Notes: a model not told the origin generated them from the letters alone. A stretch of DNA of 64,000 bases from Flavobacterium fluviatile (GCF_010645065.1 NZ_JAADZW010000021.1:26909-90908); one strand, 5' to 3'; positions 50,261 to 59,402 are shown, counted from the stretch's first letter. Translations and numbers: made by a program.

Positions 50261-53026
50261 ATGAATATTTACAAGGATTACATTCAAGAGATTGAAGAAA
50301 GAAAAGCCCAGGGTCTTCATCCGAAGCCAATTGATGGTGCTGAATTACTAAGCGAAATCATTGCGCAAATTAAAGATTTAAATAATGAATACAGAGAGGA
50401 TTCTCTTAAGTTTTTTATTTACAACACTTTGCCTGGAACCACTAGTGCTGCTGGTGAGAAAGCTAAGTTTTTAAAAGAAATCATTCTTGGTGAATCTGAA
50501 GTAAAAGAAATTACACCTGCTTTTGCTTTCGAATTATTGTCACATATGAAAGGAGGGCCTTCTATTGAAGTCCTTCTTGATTTAGCTTTGGGTAATGATG
50601 CTGCAATTGCTACTCAGGCAGCTGAAGTTTTAAAAACTCAGGTTTATTTATATGATGCTGATACAGCTCGCCTAGCAGAAGCTTACAGCGCTGGTAACAC
50701 AGTTGCAAAAGAAATTTTAGAAAGCTATGCAAAAGCTGAATTTTTTACTAAATTACCAGAAGTTGCTGAAGAAATTAAAGTGGTTACTTACATTGCTGCA
50801 GAAGGTGATATCTCTACTGATTTATTATCTCCGGGTAATCAGGCACACTCTCGTTCTGACCGTGAATTACATGGAAAATGTATGATCACTCCTGAAGCTC
50901 AGGCAGAAATTAAAGCATTGCAGGCACAGCATCCAGACGCTGCTGTTATGTTAATTGCTGAAAAAGGAACAATGGGAGTTGGATCTTCCCGTATGTCAGG
51001 CGTAAACAACGTAGCTTTATGGACTGGTAAGCAAGCATCTCCATACATTCCTTTCGTGAACATTGCTCCAATTGTAGCGGGTACTAACGGAATCTCTCCT
51101 ATCTTCTTAACTACTGTAGACGTAACAGGCGGTATCGGTATCGACTTACAAAACTGGGTAAAGAAAACAGATGCAGAAGGAAACGTAGTTCGTAACGAAG
51201 CTGGTGATCCTGTTTTAGAAGAAGTTTATTCTGTAGCTACAGGAACTGTATTAACAATCAATACAAAAACTAAAAAATTATACAACGGTGAGAAAGAATT
51301 AAAAGATATTTCTAAATCTTTCACTCCTCAAAAATTAGAGTTTATCAAAGCCGGTGGATCTTATGCTATCGTTTTTGGTAAAAAAATCCAGACATTTGCT
51401 GCACAAGCTTTAGGAGTTACTGCTCCAACAGTATTTGCACCAGCTAAAGAAGTTTCTATAGAAGGTCAGGGATTAACTGCTGTTGAAAAAATCTTCAACA
51501 AAAATGCAGTTGGTGTAACACCAGGTAAAACATTATATGCAGGATCAGACGTACGTGTGAAAGTCAACATCGTAGGTTCTCAGGATACTACAGGTTTGAT
51601 GACTGCTCAGGAATTAGAGTCAATGGCTGCTACAGTTATTTCTCCACTTGTTGATGGTGCTTACCAGTCAGGATGTCACACAGCTTCAGTTTGGGACAAA
51701 AAAGCGCAGGCTAATATTCCTAAATTAATGAAGTTCATGAATGATTTCGGTGTTATTACAGCGAGAGATCCTAAAGGTGAATATCATTCAATGACGGACG
51801 TTATTCACAAAGTTTTAAATGATATTACAATTGATGAGTGGGCTATTATCATTGGTGGAGATTCACACACACGTATGTCTAAAGGGGTTGCTTTCGGTGC
51901 CGATTCAGGAACTGTAGCTTTAGCTTTAGCAACAGGTGAGGCTTCTATGCCAATCCCGGAATCTGTTAAAGTTACTTTTAAGGGTGAGATGAAACAACAC
52001 ATGGATTTCCGTGATGTAGTTCATGCGACCCAATCTCAAATGTTGAAACAATTTGATGGTGAGAACGTTTTCCAGGGTCGTATTATTGAGGTTCATATCG
52101 GAACTTTATTAGCTGACCAGGCGTTTACATTTACTGACTGGACTGCTGAAATGAAAGCGAAAGCTTCAATCTGTATTTCTCAGGACGAAACATTAATTCA
52201 ATCGTTAGAAATTGCTAAGTCTCGTATCCAAATCATGATTGATAAAGGTATGGACAACAAAAACCAGGTTTTACAAGGTTTAATTGATAAAGCAAACAAA
52301 CGTATCGAGGAAATTAAAACAGGTGCTAAACCAGCTTTAACTCCAGATGACAATGCAAAATACTATGCTGAAGTGGTTATCGATTTAGGTTTAATCGAGG
52401 AACCAATGATTGCTGACCCGGACGTTAACAATGTTGATGTTTCTAAACGTTATACACACGATACCATTCGTGAATTATCTTTCTATGGAACGGATAAAAA
52501 AGTAGATTTAGGTTTCGTAGGTTCTTGCATGGTTCATAAAGACGATTTAAAAATTGTTTCTCAAATGTTACGTAATGTTGAAAAACAAAATGGGGAAGTT
52601 AAATTCAATGCACCTTTAGTAGTTGCAGCTCCTACGTATAACATCATCGACGAATTAAAAGCTGAAGGTGATTGGGAAATGTTACAAAAATATTCAGGTT
52701 TCGAATTTTCAGATGCCTTACCAAAATCAACAGCACGTACAGAATACGAAAACATTATGTATTTAGAGCGTCCAGGTTGTAACTTATGTATGGGTAACCA
52801 GGAAAAAGCTGAAAAAGGAGATACTGTATTAGCTACTTCAACTCGTTTGTTCCAGGGACGTGTAGTGGAGGATAGAGAGGGCAAAAAAGGAGAATCTTTA
52901 TTAGCATCAACGCCAGTAGTTGTACTTTCTGCAATTTTAGGAAGAATGCCGTCTATCGAAGAGTATAAAGCTTCGGTTGAAGGTATCAACTTAACAAAAT
53001 TCAAACCAATCTCTACTAAATTATAA
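50261..53026 (+). CDS. acnB: Bifunctional aconitate hydratase 2 / 2-methylisocitrate dehydratase
   Basis: A 921-residue AcnB-type aconitase, somewhat longer than the 865-residue E. coli enzyme. The N-terminal HEAT-like domain (~1-165) starts MNIYKDYIQEIEERKAQGLHP, and a swivel domain follows (~170-400). The catalytic Fe-S domain (~430-921) has three Cys ligands: one in GFVGSCMVHKDD and two in GCNLCMGNQEKAE, plus IIGGDSHTRMSKG. It interconverts citrate and isocitrate in the TCA cycle and 2-methylisocitrate in the methylcitrate cycle. The codons are biased toward those of highly expressed genes. Confidence 0.96.
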   Translation: MNIYKDYIQEIEERKAQGLHPKPIDGAELLSEIIAQIKDLNNEYREDSLKFFIYNTLPGTTSAAGEKAKFLKEIILGESEVKEITPAFAFELLSHMKGGPSIEVLLDLALGNDAAIATQAAEVLKTQVYLYDADTARLAEAYSAGNTVAKEILESYAKAEFFTKLPEVAEEIKVVTYIAAEGDISTDLLSPGNQAHSRSDRELHGKCMITPEAQAEIKALQAQHPDAAVMLIAEKGTMGVGSSRMSGVNNVALWTGKQASPYIPFVNIAPIVAGTNGISPIFLTTVDVTGGIGIDLQNWVKKTDAEGNVVRNEAGDPVLEEVYSVATGTVLTINTKTKKLYNGEKELKDISKSFTPQKLEFIKAGGSYAIVFGKKIQTFAAQALGVTAPTVFAPAKEVSIEGQGLTAVEKIFNKNAVGVTPGKTLYAGSDVRVKVNIVGSQDTTGLMTAQELESMAATVISPLVDGAYQSGCHTASVWDKKAQANIPKLMKFMNDFGVITARDPKGEYHSMTDVIHKVLNDITIDEWAIIIGGDSHTRMSKGVAFGADSGTVALALATGEASMPIPESVKVTFKGEMKQHMDFRDVVHATQSQMLKQFDGENVFQGRIIEVHIGTLLADQAFTFTDWTAEMKAKASICISQDETLIQSLEIAKSRIQIMIDKGMDNKNQVLQGLIDKANKRIEEIKTGAKPALTPDDNAKYYAEVVIDLGLIEEPMIADPDVNNVDVSKRYTHDTIRELSFYGTDKKVDLGFVGSCMVHKDDLKIVSQMLRNVEKQNGEVKFNAPLVVAAPTYNIIDELKAEGDWEMLQKYSGFEFSDALPKSTARTEYENIMYLERPGCNLCMGNQEKAEKGDTVLATSTRLFQGRVVEDREGKKGESLLASTPVVVLSAILGRMPSIEEYKASVEGINLTKFKPISTKL

Positions 53027-53052
53027 TAGTAGGAATTTCATAATTATTAAGC

Positions 53053-53084
53053 GAGGCAATCTAGTAATAGGTTGCCTCTTTTTA
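53053..53084 (+). terminator. Terminator of acnB
   Basis: GAGGCAA (53053-53059) and TTGCCTC (53072-53078) form a 7-bp GC-rich stem, followed by TTTTTATTT. Confidence 0.85.
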
Positions 53085-53369
53085 TTTATATTTTGGGATG
53101 CTAAGCATTGTGCTATTCAAGTATAGTATTCATTCGTTCCTCGTTGCGGGTCAAAGCTTCTATCTCTGCCGGATTGCTGTTGCATGATTTGCTAAATCAA
53201 AATTTTAATTTAGAAGGTTAAATAATTATATTAGATTGATTTTCAATTTACTGCTGTGCAAGAAAAATAGAATAGTTTTAAATAATAGTATTAACAATTA
53301 TTTTAGCATAAACCATAATAAAATCCTTAAATTTAAGCTGATTTACACTAATATAATTAATATAGAACT
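53085..53369. other. Intergenic region between the two aconitase genes
   Basis: 285 bp without a gene. The first part (53100-53200) has a higher GC content than its surroundings and contains CGTTCCTCGTTGC, related to the inverse of the GCGAGGAACGAAGC repeat at 63810. It looks like a degenerate dispersed repeat. No convincing TAnnTTTG promoter for the second aconitase was found. Confidence 0.5.
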
Positions 53370-55634
53370 ATGGCTTTTGATATAGAAATGATTAAAAAAG
53401 TGTATGACAACATGCCTGGTCGTGTTGATGCAGCACGTCAGATTGTTGGTCGTCCACTTACTTTAACAGAGAAAATTTTGTACAATCACCTTTGGGACGG
53501 AAATCCGACCAAAGCGTTTGGAAGAGGAGTTGATTATGTAGATTTTGCACCGGATCGTGTTGCTTGTCAGGATGCAACGGCACAAATGGCCTTATTGCAG
53601 TTTATGCACGCCGGTAAATCTAAAGTAGCAGTTCCTACAACAGTACACTGTGATCACCTGATTCAGGCAAAAGTAGATGCTGCGACCGATTTGGCAAGAG
53701 CAAAAACACAAAGTAATGAAGTTTTTGACTTCCTTTCTTCAGTTTCTAATAAGTACGGAATTGGTTTCTGGAAACCCGGAGCCGGAATTATCCATCAGGT
53801 AGTTCTTGAAAATTATGCATTTCCGGGTGGAATGATGATTGGTACGGATTCTCATACTGTAAATGCAGGAGGTTTAGGAATGGTAGCGATTGGTGTCGGT
53901 GGCGCCGATGCTGTCGACGTTATGTCCGGAATGGCTTGGGAGCTGAAATTCCCTAAATTAATCGGAGTAAAATTAACAGGCAAATTATCAGGCTGGACAG
54001 CTCCTAAAGATGTAATCCTTAAAGTTGCCGGTATTCTGACTGTAAAAGGAGGAACAGGAGCAATCGTAGAATATTTTGGTGAAGGTGCAACAGCTATGTC
54101 CTGTACCGGTAAAGGAACTATTTGTAACATGGGAGCCGAAATTGGAGCTACAACGTCAACTTTTGGTTACGATGATTCTATGAGCCGTTACCTGCGCTCC
54201 ACCAACAGAGCTGATGTAGCTGATGCTGCAGATAAAATAGCTCCTTATCTAACCGGAGACCCGGAAGTTTATGCTGATCCTGAAAAATATTTTGATCAGG
54301 TTATCGAAATCAATTTATCTGAATTAGAGCCACATTTAAATGGGCCTTTTACTCCGGACTTAGCGACTCCAATTTCTAAAATGAAAGAAGAGGCAATCAA
54401 AAACAACTGGCCATTGCAAATACAGGTGGGTTTAATTGGTTCTTGTACCAACTCATCTTACGAAGATATTTCACGTGCAGCTTCTTTGGCAAGACAGGTC
54501 GCCGAGAAAAACTTAAAAACAAAAGCAGAATTTACAATTACTCCGGGATCAGAAGTAGTTCGTTCTACAATCGAAAGAGACGGATTTATTGATACTTTTA
54601 ATAAAATTGGAGCAACAGTTTTTGCAAATGCCTGCGGTCCATGTATTGGTATGTGGGACAGGGAAGGAGCTGAGAAAGAAGAAAGAAATACAATTGTTCA
54701 CTCTTTCAACCGCAACTTCTCAAAACGTGCCGATGGAAATCCAAATACTTTGGCATTCGTAGGTTCTCCGGAATTGGTAACAGCTTTGGCTATTGCGGGT
54801 GATTTAGGATTTAATCCACTGACAGATAAATTAATCAACGAAGAAGGACAAGAAGTAATGCTGGATGAACCAACAGGAGATGAATTGCCGGAAAAAGGTT
54901 TCTATGCTGAAGATCCCGGATTTCAGGCTCCGGCAGAAGACGGTTCAGGTGTTCAGGTTGTGGTAAATCCTGATTCAGAACGCTTGCAGCTATTAGCTCC
55001 GTTTGAGGCATGGGATGGGAAAAACATTACAGGTGCTAAATTATTAATCAAAGCCTTCGGAAAATGTACGACAGACCACATTTCTATGGCAGGTCCCTGG
55101 CTGCGTTTCCGCGGACATTTAGATAATATTTCAAATAATATGCTGATTGGTGCCGTGAATGCATTCAACCAGAAAACAAACTCTGTTAAGAATCAGTTGA
55201 CAGGACAATACGACGCTGTACCGGCGGTTGCGAGAGCCTATAAAGCTGCCGGAGTTCCGTCTATTGTTGTGGGAGATCACAATTACGGAGAAGGTTCTTC
55301 CCGTGAGCATGCTGCCATGGAACCTCGTTTCCTTGGTGTTAAAGCGGTATTGGTTAAATCCTTTGCCCGTATCCACGAAACCAATCTTAAAAAGCAGGGT
55401 CTTTTAGGATTAACTTTTGCAAACGAAGCGGATTACGATAAAATTCAGGAAAATGATACAATCAATTTTACTGATTTAACTGAGTTTGCTCCGGGAAAAC
55501 CATTAACCCTGGAGTTCGTTCACGATAATGGTACAAAAGATATCATTCTGGCAAATCATACTTACAATGAAGGTCAGATTGGCTGGTTTGTTGCAGGATC
55601 TGCATTAAATTTAATTGCTGCAGGAAAAGCTTAA
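53370..55634 (+). CDS. Aconitate hydratase, mitochondrial/AcnA type
   Basis: A 754-residue aconitase closer to the mitochondrial type (~755-780) than to long AcnA (~890). Signatures: IGTDSHTVNAGGLGMVAIGVGGADAVD with the active-site His, GSCTNSSYED and ANACGPCIGMWDREG giving the three Fe-S Cys ligands, and the swivel-domain NYGEGSSREHAAMEPRFLG. All catalytic residues are present, so it should be an active citrate-isocitrate isomerase. It is directly downstream of acnB but beyond a strong terminator, so it is controlled separately. The pair gives two structurally different TCA aconitases. Confidence 0.96.
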   Translation: MAFDIEMIKKVYDNMPGRVDAARQIVGRPLTLTEKILYNHLWDGNPTKAFGRGVDYVDFAPDRVACQDATAQMALLQFMHAGKSKVAVPTTVHCDHLIQAKVDAATDLARAKTQSNEVFDFLSSVSNKYGIGFWKPGAGIIHQVVLENYAFPGGMMIGTDSHTVNAGGLGMVAIGVGGADAVDVMSGMAWELKFPKLIGVKLTGKLSGWTAPKDVILKVAGILTVKGGTGAIVEYFGEGATAMSCTGKGTICNMGAEIGATTSTFGYDDSMSRYLRSTNRADVADAADKIAPYLTGDPEVYADPEKYFDQVIEINLSELEPHLNGPFTPDLATPISKMKEEAIKNNWPLQIQVGLIGSCTNSSYEDISRAASLARQVAEKNLKTKAEFTITPGSEVVRSTIERDGFIDTFNKIGATVFANACGPCIGMWDREGAEKEERNTIVHSFNRNFSKRADGNPNTLAFVGSPELVTALAIAGDLGFNPLTDKLINEEGQEVMLDEPTGDELPEKGFYAEDPGFQAPAEDGSGVQVVVNPDSERLQLLAPFEAWDGKNITGAKLLIKAFGKCTTDHISMAGPWLRFRGHLDNISNNMLIGAVNAFNQKTNSVKNQLTGQYDAVPAVARAYKAAGVPSIVVGDHNYGEGSSREHAAMEPRFLGVKAVLVKSFARIHETNLKKQGLLGLTFANEADYDKIQENDTINFTDLTEFAPGKPLTLEFVHDNGTKDIILANHTYNEGQIGWFVAGSALNLIAAGKA

Positions 55635-55655
55635 TTTTAAAATTATATATATTCA

Positions 55656-55687
55656 GGACGCTCTGTGAAAACAGGGCGTTTTTTATT
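55656..55687 (+). terminator. Terminator of the second aconitase gene
   Basis: ACGCTCTGT (55658-55666) pairs with ACAGGGCGT (55671-55679, one G-T pair) around a GAAA tetraloop, followed by TTTTTTATTT. Confidence 0.88.
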
Positions 55688-55724
55688 TGTAGCTATTTAC
55701 TTCGTCAGTTCGCTATCGCTCGTG

Positions 55725-55910
55725 CAATGTCATTAAGTTAACGTCACTTCGAGTGATTTTTAATCATAATGCGATAGCTTTATTATTAAAAATTGTATCG
55801 AGAAGCTTTCTAATACTAAGGTTCTCGATACATTTTCTTTAAAAAAAGCTATCGCATTTTTAAAGAAAACACTCGAAATGACGACAATATCCCTTAACTT
55901 AATGACATTG
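55725..55910. mobile_element. MITE-like element with 17-bp terminal inverted repeats and 10-bp target duplication
   Basis: The 186-bp element has perfect 17-bp ends, CAATGTCATTAAGTTAA (55725-55741) and its inverse (55894-55910). The direct repeat ATCGCTCGTG lies immediately outside each end (55715-55724 and 55911-55920). Inside are three further nested arm pairs: 55742-55755 with 55870-55883 (13/14), 55771-55781 with 55845-55855 (perfect) and 55794-55804 with 55822-55832 (perfect). The whole element can fold into one long hairpin. It has no reading frame, so it would need a transposase in trans. A 10-bp duplication would suit an IS4-like transposase, but that is a guess. Confidence 0.75.
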
Positions 55911-55929
55911 ATCGCTCGTGTCCGGCTCC

Positions 55930-55986
55930 GCTGTATCTTTTGTCCCGATAACTATCGGGACAAAAGGATGCCGCTTCCATCCGGGC
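55930..55986 (+). repeat. Palindromic hairpin repeat, copy 1
   Basis: TTTTGTCCCGATA (55938-55950) and TATCGGGACAAAA (55953-55965) are perfect inverse copies. The flanks ATC before and GGATGCCGCTTCCATCCGGG after match copies at 57776-57838 (reverse orientation) and 63864-63935. It lies 10-20 bp after the MITE's right target duplication. Confidence 0.75.
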
Positions 55987-56082
55987 TAAGGCTCTGGTTT
56001 TTCAGTATTATGTTTTTGTAAAATTTTGATTTAGAATTAAAATTATAACTCACACAAAAACTTTAAGTTAGCATTATAGACG

Positions 56083-56112
56083 TTTTGAGAGTGACAATTT
56101 GAAATAAATTTG
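56083..56112 (+). promoter_or_regulatory. Promoter of the LysM-NlpC/P60 gene
   Basis: TTTTG (56083-56087), a 17-bp spacer and TAAATTTG (56105-56112) fit the Bacteroidota consensus. The predicted leader is ~115 nt. Confidence 0.65.
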
Positions 56113-56233
56113 GTGTTAAAAAACGTGTATTTTTTACTTTAAAAAGTTAAATTCGCCTTTTTGGTAATAAAACTTCTTTTTTTGAGTTTAAAATAAGAAG
56201 GAATAGTATAGAAAATTAAAATTCCCCAAAATA

Positions 56234-57352
56234 ATGATTTTCAGATTTGTCTTTATATTTTTGCTTTTTTCCATAAGTGCTTTTTCTCAGGATAATTATA
56301 TCAAACATACCATTTCAAAAGGTGACAACCTTTACAGCATTGGTAAGAAATACGGAGTAAAACCCAATGATATAGCAAATTCCAATCCTGATGCACCGAA
56401 AATCTTAAAGTTGAATTCGGTTTTATTAATTCCGAATAACAACTTACAGTCTTCCGCTATAAAATCTAATGAAACTATTGAGCAGGATACTCCGGAATCT
56501 CATGAGGTCTTAGCAAAAGAAACACTTTGGGGGATATCCAAAAAATATAAAATTTCTGTTGAAGATTTAAAGAAAGCAAATCCTTTATTAGAAACAGAAG
56601 GACTCAAAATAGGGCAGCATATAGTTATTCCTTCGGTTGTGAATCCAGTTAAACACCAATCATCAGAAAATACCCAGACAGCAATGGTTGAAGTCTTACG
56701 GGAAGTTATGCAAAAAGAAACAAAATATGCCATTGCCAAAGAATTCGGAATCACTGTAGCTGAATTAGAAAAACAGAATCCTGAAATTAAAAATAAGCTG
56801 CCAATTGGATTTACTTTGAAGATCCTCACTTCAAAAGAAAAAGCGGAAGCCCTAAAAGCTTCAAAACAGACTCAGGAAACAAAAGATATAACTAATCCGC
56901 CTGTTCAGGTTGCCGATAATGCATCAGTTAAAAAAGATTCAGCGATAATAAGGGTTAACAATCATTCCGAGTTAGTGGATCAGCTGATTCTAAATGCTAC
57001 TGATAACATAGGTACACGTTATCGTTCAGGAGGCACTACAAAAGCAGGTTTTGACTGCTCAGGATTAATGTATTCTACTTTTGGTAATTTTGATATTAAG
57101 CTGCCAAGGAGTTCGATTGAGCAATCCCGGATTGGTATAAAAATAAATCCGGAAGAAGCACAAAAAGGGGATTTAATCTTTTTCAAAACCAACGGCAGAA
57201 GCCAAATCAATCACGTTGGAATGGTTGTAGAGGTTGCCGATGAAGAAATTAAATTTGTTCATTCCTCAACTCATGGGGGAGTAATCATTTCTTCAACCAA
57301 AGAGCCTTACTATGAAAGAGCCTTTTCTCAGGTAAATCGTGTTTTAGAATAG
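56234..57352 (+). CDS. LysM and NlpC/P60 (C40) peptidoglycan hydrolase
   Basis: A 372-residue secreted enzyme. The signal peptide is ~1-19 (FRFVFIFLLFSISAFSQ). Three LysM repeats bind peptidoglycan: ~22-67 (YIKHTISKGDNLYSIGKKYGV), ~88-133 (HEVLAKETLWGISKKYKI) and a more divergent one at ~157-198. The C-terminal NlpC/P60 domain (~245-372) has catalytic Cys275 (FDCSGLMYST), His327 (NHVGMVVE) and a third polar residue in VHSSTHGG. It probably cuts the D-Glu-mDAP bond in peptidoglycan stems. It has its own promoter and is flanked by repeat-rich intergenic DNA. Confidence 0.94.
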   Translation: MIFRFVFIFLLFSISAFSQDNYIKHTISKGDNLYSIGKKYGVKPNDIANSNPDAPKILKLNSVLLIPNNNLQSSAIKSNETIEQDTPESHEVLAKETLWGISKKYKISVEDLKKANPLLETEGLKIGQHIVIPSVVNPVKHQSSENTQTAMVEVLREVMQKETKYAIAKEFGITVAELEKQNPEIKNKLPIGFTLKILTSKEKAEALKASKQTQETKDITNPPVQVADNASVKKDSAIIRVNNHSELVDQLILNATDNIGTRYRSGGTTKAGFDCSGLMYSTFGNFDIKLPRSSIEQSRIGIKINPEEAQKGDLIFFKTNGRSQINHVGMVVEVADEEIKFVHSSTHGGVIISSTKEPYYERAFSQVNRVLE

Positions 57353-57421
57353 TGTCAAAATCGGTTTTTAAAAGCTTCAATTGAAAACGGCTTGCTAAAT
57401 AAGCCGATTAAGTATTGATTT

Positions 57422-57523
57422 TCATATATAAGGAATTTCAGAAATATCAAAATTGGAGTAGGTACGTAAATCTGAACCTCTTTTTTTTATTGACTGAGTT
57501 TGTGAATTCTTCCAAAAACTCAT
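57422..57523 (-). CDS. Possible small protein, 33 residues
   Basis: An ATG-started frame of 33 codons, MSFWKNSQTQSIKKRG to the end EIPYI, without a recognisable domain. Its start is two bases after the stop of the neighbouring minus-strand frame. A very short Lys/Ser/Tyr-rich product could be a remnant of a decayed gene. No SD or promoter is evident, but SD is not expected in this phylum. I would not treat it as a gene without expression or conservation data. Confidence 0.2.
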   Translation of the reverse strand: MSFWKNSQTQSIKKRGSDLRTYSNFDISEIPYI

Positions 57524-57525
57524 AA

Positions 57526-57624
57526 TCATGCACAACTCGCATTTGGATATGCACCATAATAATTACGTGCTGATTTTTTATTGTTAGTAAGCCATTCAAT
57601 TCTTTCTTGTCTATTATTGGACAT
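57526..57624 (-). CDS. Possible small protein, 32 residues
   Basis: An ATG-started frame of 32 codons, MSNNRQERIEWLTNNKKSAR to YPNASCA. It is hydrophilic, with a single Cys at the C-terminal side (SCA). The neighbouring frame at 57422-57523 starts two bases after its stop, giving an operon-like arrangement. The two may be parts of one degraded gene. No family is recognised. It could also be chance; the AT-rich region makes short frames common. Confidence 0.2.
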   Translation of the reverse strand: MSNNRQERIEWLTNNKKSARNYYGAYPNASCA

Positions 57625-57775
57625 ACTTATCTGAACAGCATAAAATATTTTTTTAGTAATTGCTGAATCACAATCTGATCGATTAAATTGTCATGAATTA
57701 GTAAACAGTACTACCAACATGAGTCTGAAATGATGTCAATATTCATGCGGAGATGTTATGAAACCGGGTTTGCGT

Positions 57776-57838
57776 AAGGGATAGTAACGGCATCCTTTTA
57801 TGGTGGGGTTCACCATAAAAGATAAAGTGAATAGCCCG
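57776..57838 (-). repeat. Palindromic hairpin repeat, copy 2 (inverted orientation)
   Basis: TTTTATGGTG (57796-57805) and CACCATAAAA (57811-57820) form a perfect 10-bp stem with loop GGGTT. The flanks ATAGTAACGGCATCC and GATAAAGTGAATAGCCCGG match the inverse of copies 1 and 3 outside the stem. Confidence 0.75.
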
Positions 57839-57934
57839 GCCCCCAAGGGATACGCCCAAAATCACAATCTAAAATCTGTTCTAATCATGAAATTTGAGAA
57901 AAAAGTATATCTTTAACCAGCCAAAAACCAAAAA

Positions 57935-59344
57935 ATGGAGGAAAACAATCAGGAAAATTTTAAGAGAGAACTCGGATTATTAGACGGAACCATGCTTGTG
58001 GTTGGATCTATGATTGGATCCGGAATATTTATTGTAAGTGCAGATATTGCCAGACAGGTTGGTTCTGCCGGATGGTTAACACTAATCTGGCTGATTTCCG
58101 GACTAATTACCATTATTGCCGCGGTGAGTTATGGAGAGTTGAGTGCAATGTTTCCCAAAGCGGGAGGGCAGTATGTGTATCTGAAAGAAGGGTACAACAA
58201 ACTGATCGCTTTTTTGTATGGCTGGAGCTTTTTTGCGGTTATCCAAACAGGAACAATCGCTGCTGTTGGAGTAGCTTTCTCTAAATTTGCAGCCTATCTT
58301 TATGAACCTCTGAGCGATGAGAATATGCTATATGAATTAGGCGCTTTTAAGCTGAATGCTGCCCAGATTGTATCGATCCTTACCATTGTTCTCTTAACCT
58401 ATATAAACAGCCGTGGCGTGAAAAACGGAAAGACGCTTCAGACCGTTTTAACTATAATCAAGATATTATCCTTGCTTGGTTTAATCGTTTTTGGATTAAC
58501 ACTTGCGGCAAAAGCATCTGTATGGGATGCCAACTGGACTGCGGCCTGGACTCCACATTCTTATAATGCCGATAATGCTTCTTGGATACCAATTAGCGGA
58601 AAGGCTTTGATAACAGGTATTTCGGCAGCAATGGTTGGATCTTTGTTCTCAAGTGATGCCTGGGCTGGCGTAACTTTTATAGCCGGAGAAATTAAAAATC
58701 CTAAACGTAATGTAGGTTTAAGTTTATTTTTAGGAACTTTTATTGTTACGATTATTTATGTGCTGACAAATTTGATGTATCTGGCAGTGGTTCCAATCAA
58801 TGAAATTGCAACAGCAAAATCAGACAGGGTAGCGGTGGTGGCTGCTCAATATATCTTTGGTGAGATTGGAACTCTGGTTATTGCCCTAATGATTATGATT
58901 TCGACTTTTGCCTGCAACAACGGATTAATTATGGCGGGTGCCAGAGTTTATTACACCATGGCAAAAGATGGTTTGTTTTTTAAAAAAGCAGCGGTACTTA
59001 ATGAGTTTAGTGTGCCTTCATGGGCTTTATGGTCACAATGTATCTGGGCTTCTGTTTTGTGTCTTACAGGAAAATACGGTGCTTTACTGGATTTTGTAAT
59101 TATTATCGTTTTGATTTTTTACATTCTTACTATTTATGGGATTTTTATATTACGCAAAAAAATGCCTGATGCGGAAAGACCTTACAAGGCTTTTGGATAT
59201 CCATTTTTACCTCTTTTGTATATTGTCTTAGCATCTGCAATAAGTGTTACCTTATTAATTACAAAATTCTCAACCTGTGGCTGGGGGATTTTAATTATGC
59301 TAATTGGTATTCCGATTTATTATTTGACTAAGCCAAAAGAGTAA
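57935..59344 (+). CDS. APC family amino acid permease, LAT-like
   Basis: A 469-residue permease with about 12 transmembrane helices. The first helix carries the APC signature LVVGSMIGSGIFIVSA. AAVSYGELSAMFPKAGGQYVYLKEGY and the later SDAWAGVTFIAGEIKNPKRNVGLSL are typical of the LAT/SLC7 type, different from the CAT-type permease at 25987-27435. It exchanges or imports neutral amino acids; the substrate is inferred from the family only. It is convergent with the histidine kinase gene and shares a terminator region with it. Confidence 0.9.
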   Translation: MEENNQENFKRELGLLDGTMLVVGSMIGSGIFIVSADIARQVGSAGWLTLIWLISGLITIIAAVSYGELSAMFPKAGGQYVYLKEGYNKLIAFLYGWSFFAVIQTGTIAAVGVAFSKFAAYLYEPLSDENMLYELGAFKLNAAQIVSILTIVLLTYINSRGVKNGKTLQTVLTIIKILSLLGLIVFGLTLAAKASVWDANWTAAWTPHSYNADNASWIPISGKALITGISAAMVGSLFSSDAWAGVTFIAGEIKNPKRNVGLSLFLGTFIVTIIYVLTNLMYLAVVPINEIATAKSDRVAVVAAQYIFGEIGTLVIALMIMISTFACNNGLIMAGARVYYTMAKDGLFFKKAAVLNEFSVPSWALWSQCIWASVLCLTGKYGALLDFVIIIVLIFYILTIYGIFILRKKMPDAERPYKAFGYPFLPLLYIVLASAISVTLLITKFSTCGWGILIMLIGIPIYYLTKPKE

Positions 59345-59366
59345 AAATTCAGAATAAGTGAAGATG

Positions 59367-59399
59367 AAATGCCTCGTTTTTTAGCAGGGCATTTTTTTT
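59367..59399 (+). terminator. Terminator of the LAT-like permease
   Basis: AAATGCC (59367-59373) and GGCATTT (59388-59394) form a stem, and a run of T follows. It lies between two convergent genes only 58 bp apart. Confidence 0.7.
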
Positions 59400-59402
59400 G
59401 CT

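Larger units (their letters stand above)
57353..57934. other. Repeat- and sORF-containing intergenic region
   Basis: 582 bp. A hairpin without a T run (CGGCTT / AAGCCG near 57390-57410) follows the hydrolase. Two tiny minus-strand reading frames (57422-57523 and 57526-57624) and copy 2 of the hairpin repeat (57776-57838) are the recognisable contents. The rest shows no homology I can name. Confidence 0.6.

Noticed and set aside
53100..53200. GC-richer stretch between the aconitase genes as a gene remnant
   Set aside because: No frame gives a recognisable protein; partial similarity to the dispersed GCGAGGAACGAAGC repeat is a simpler explanation.
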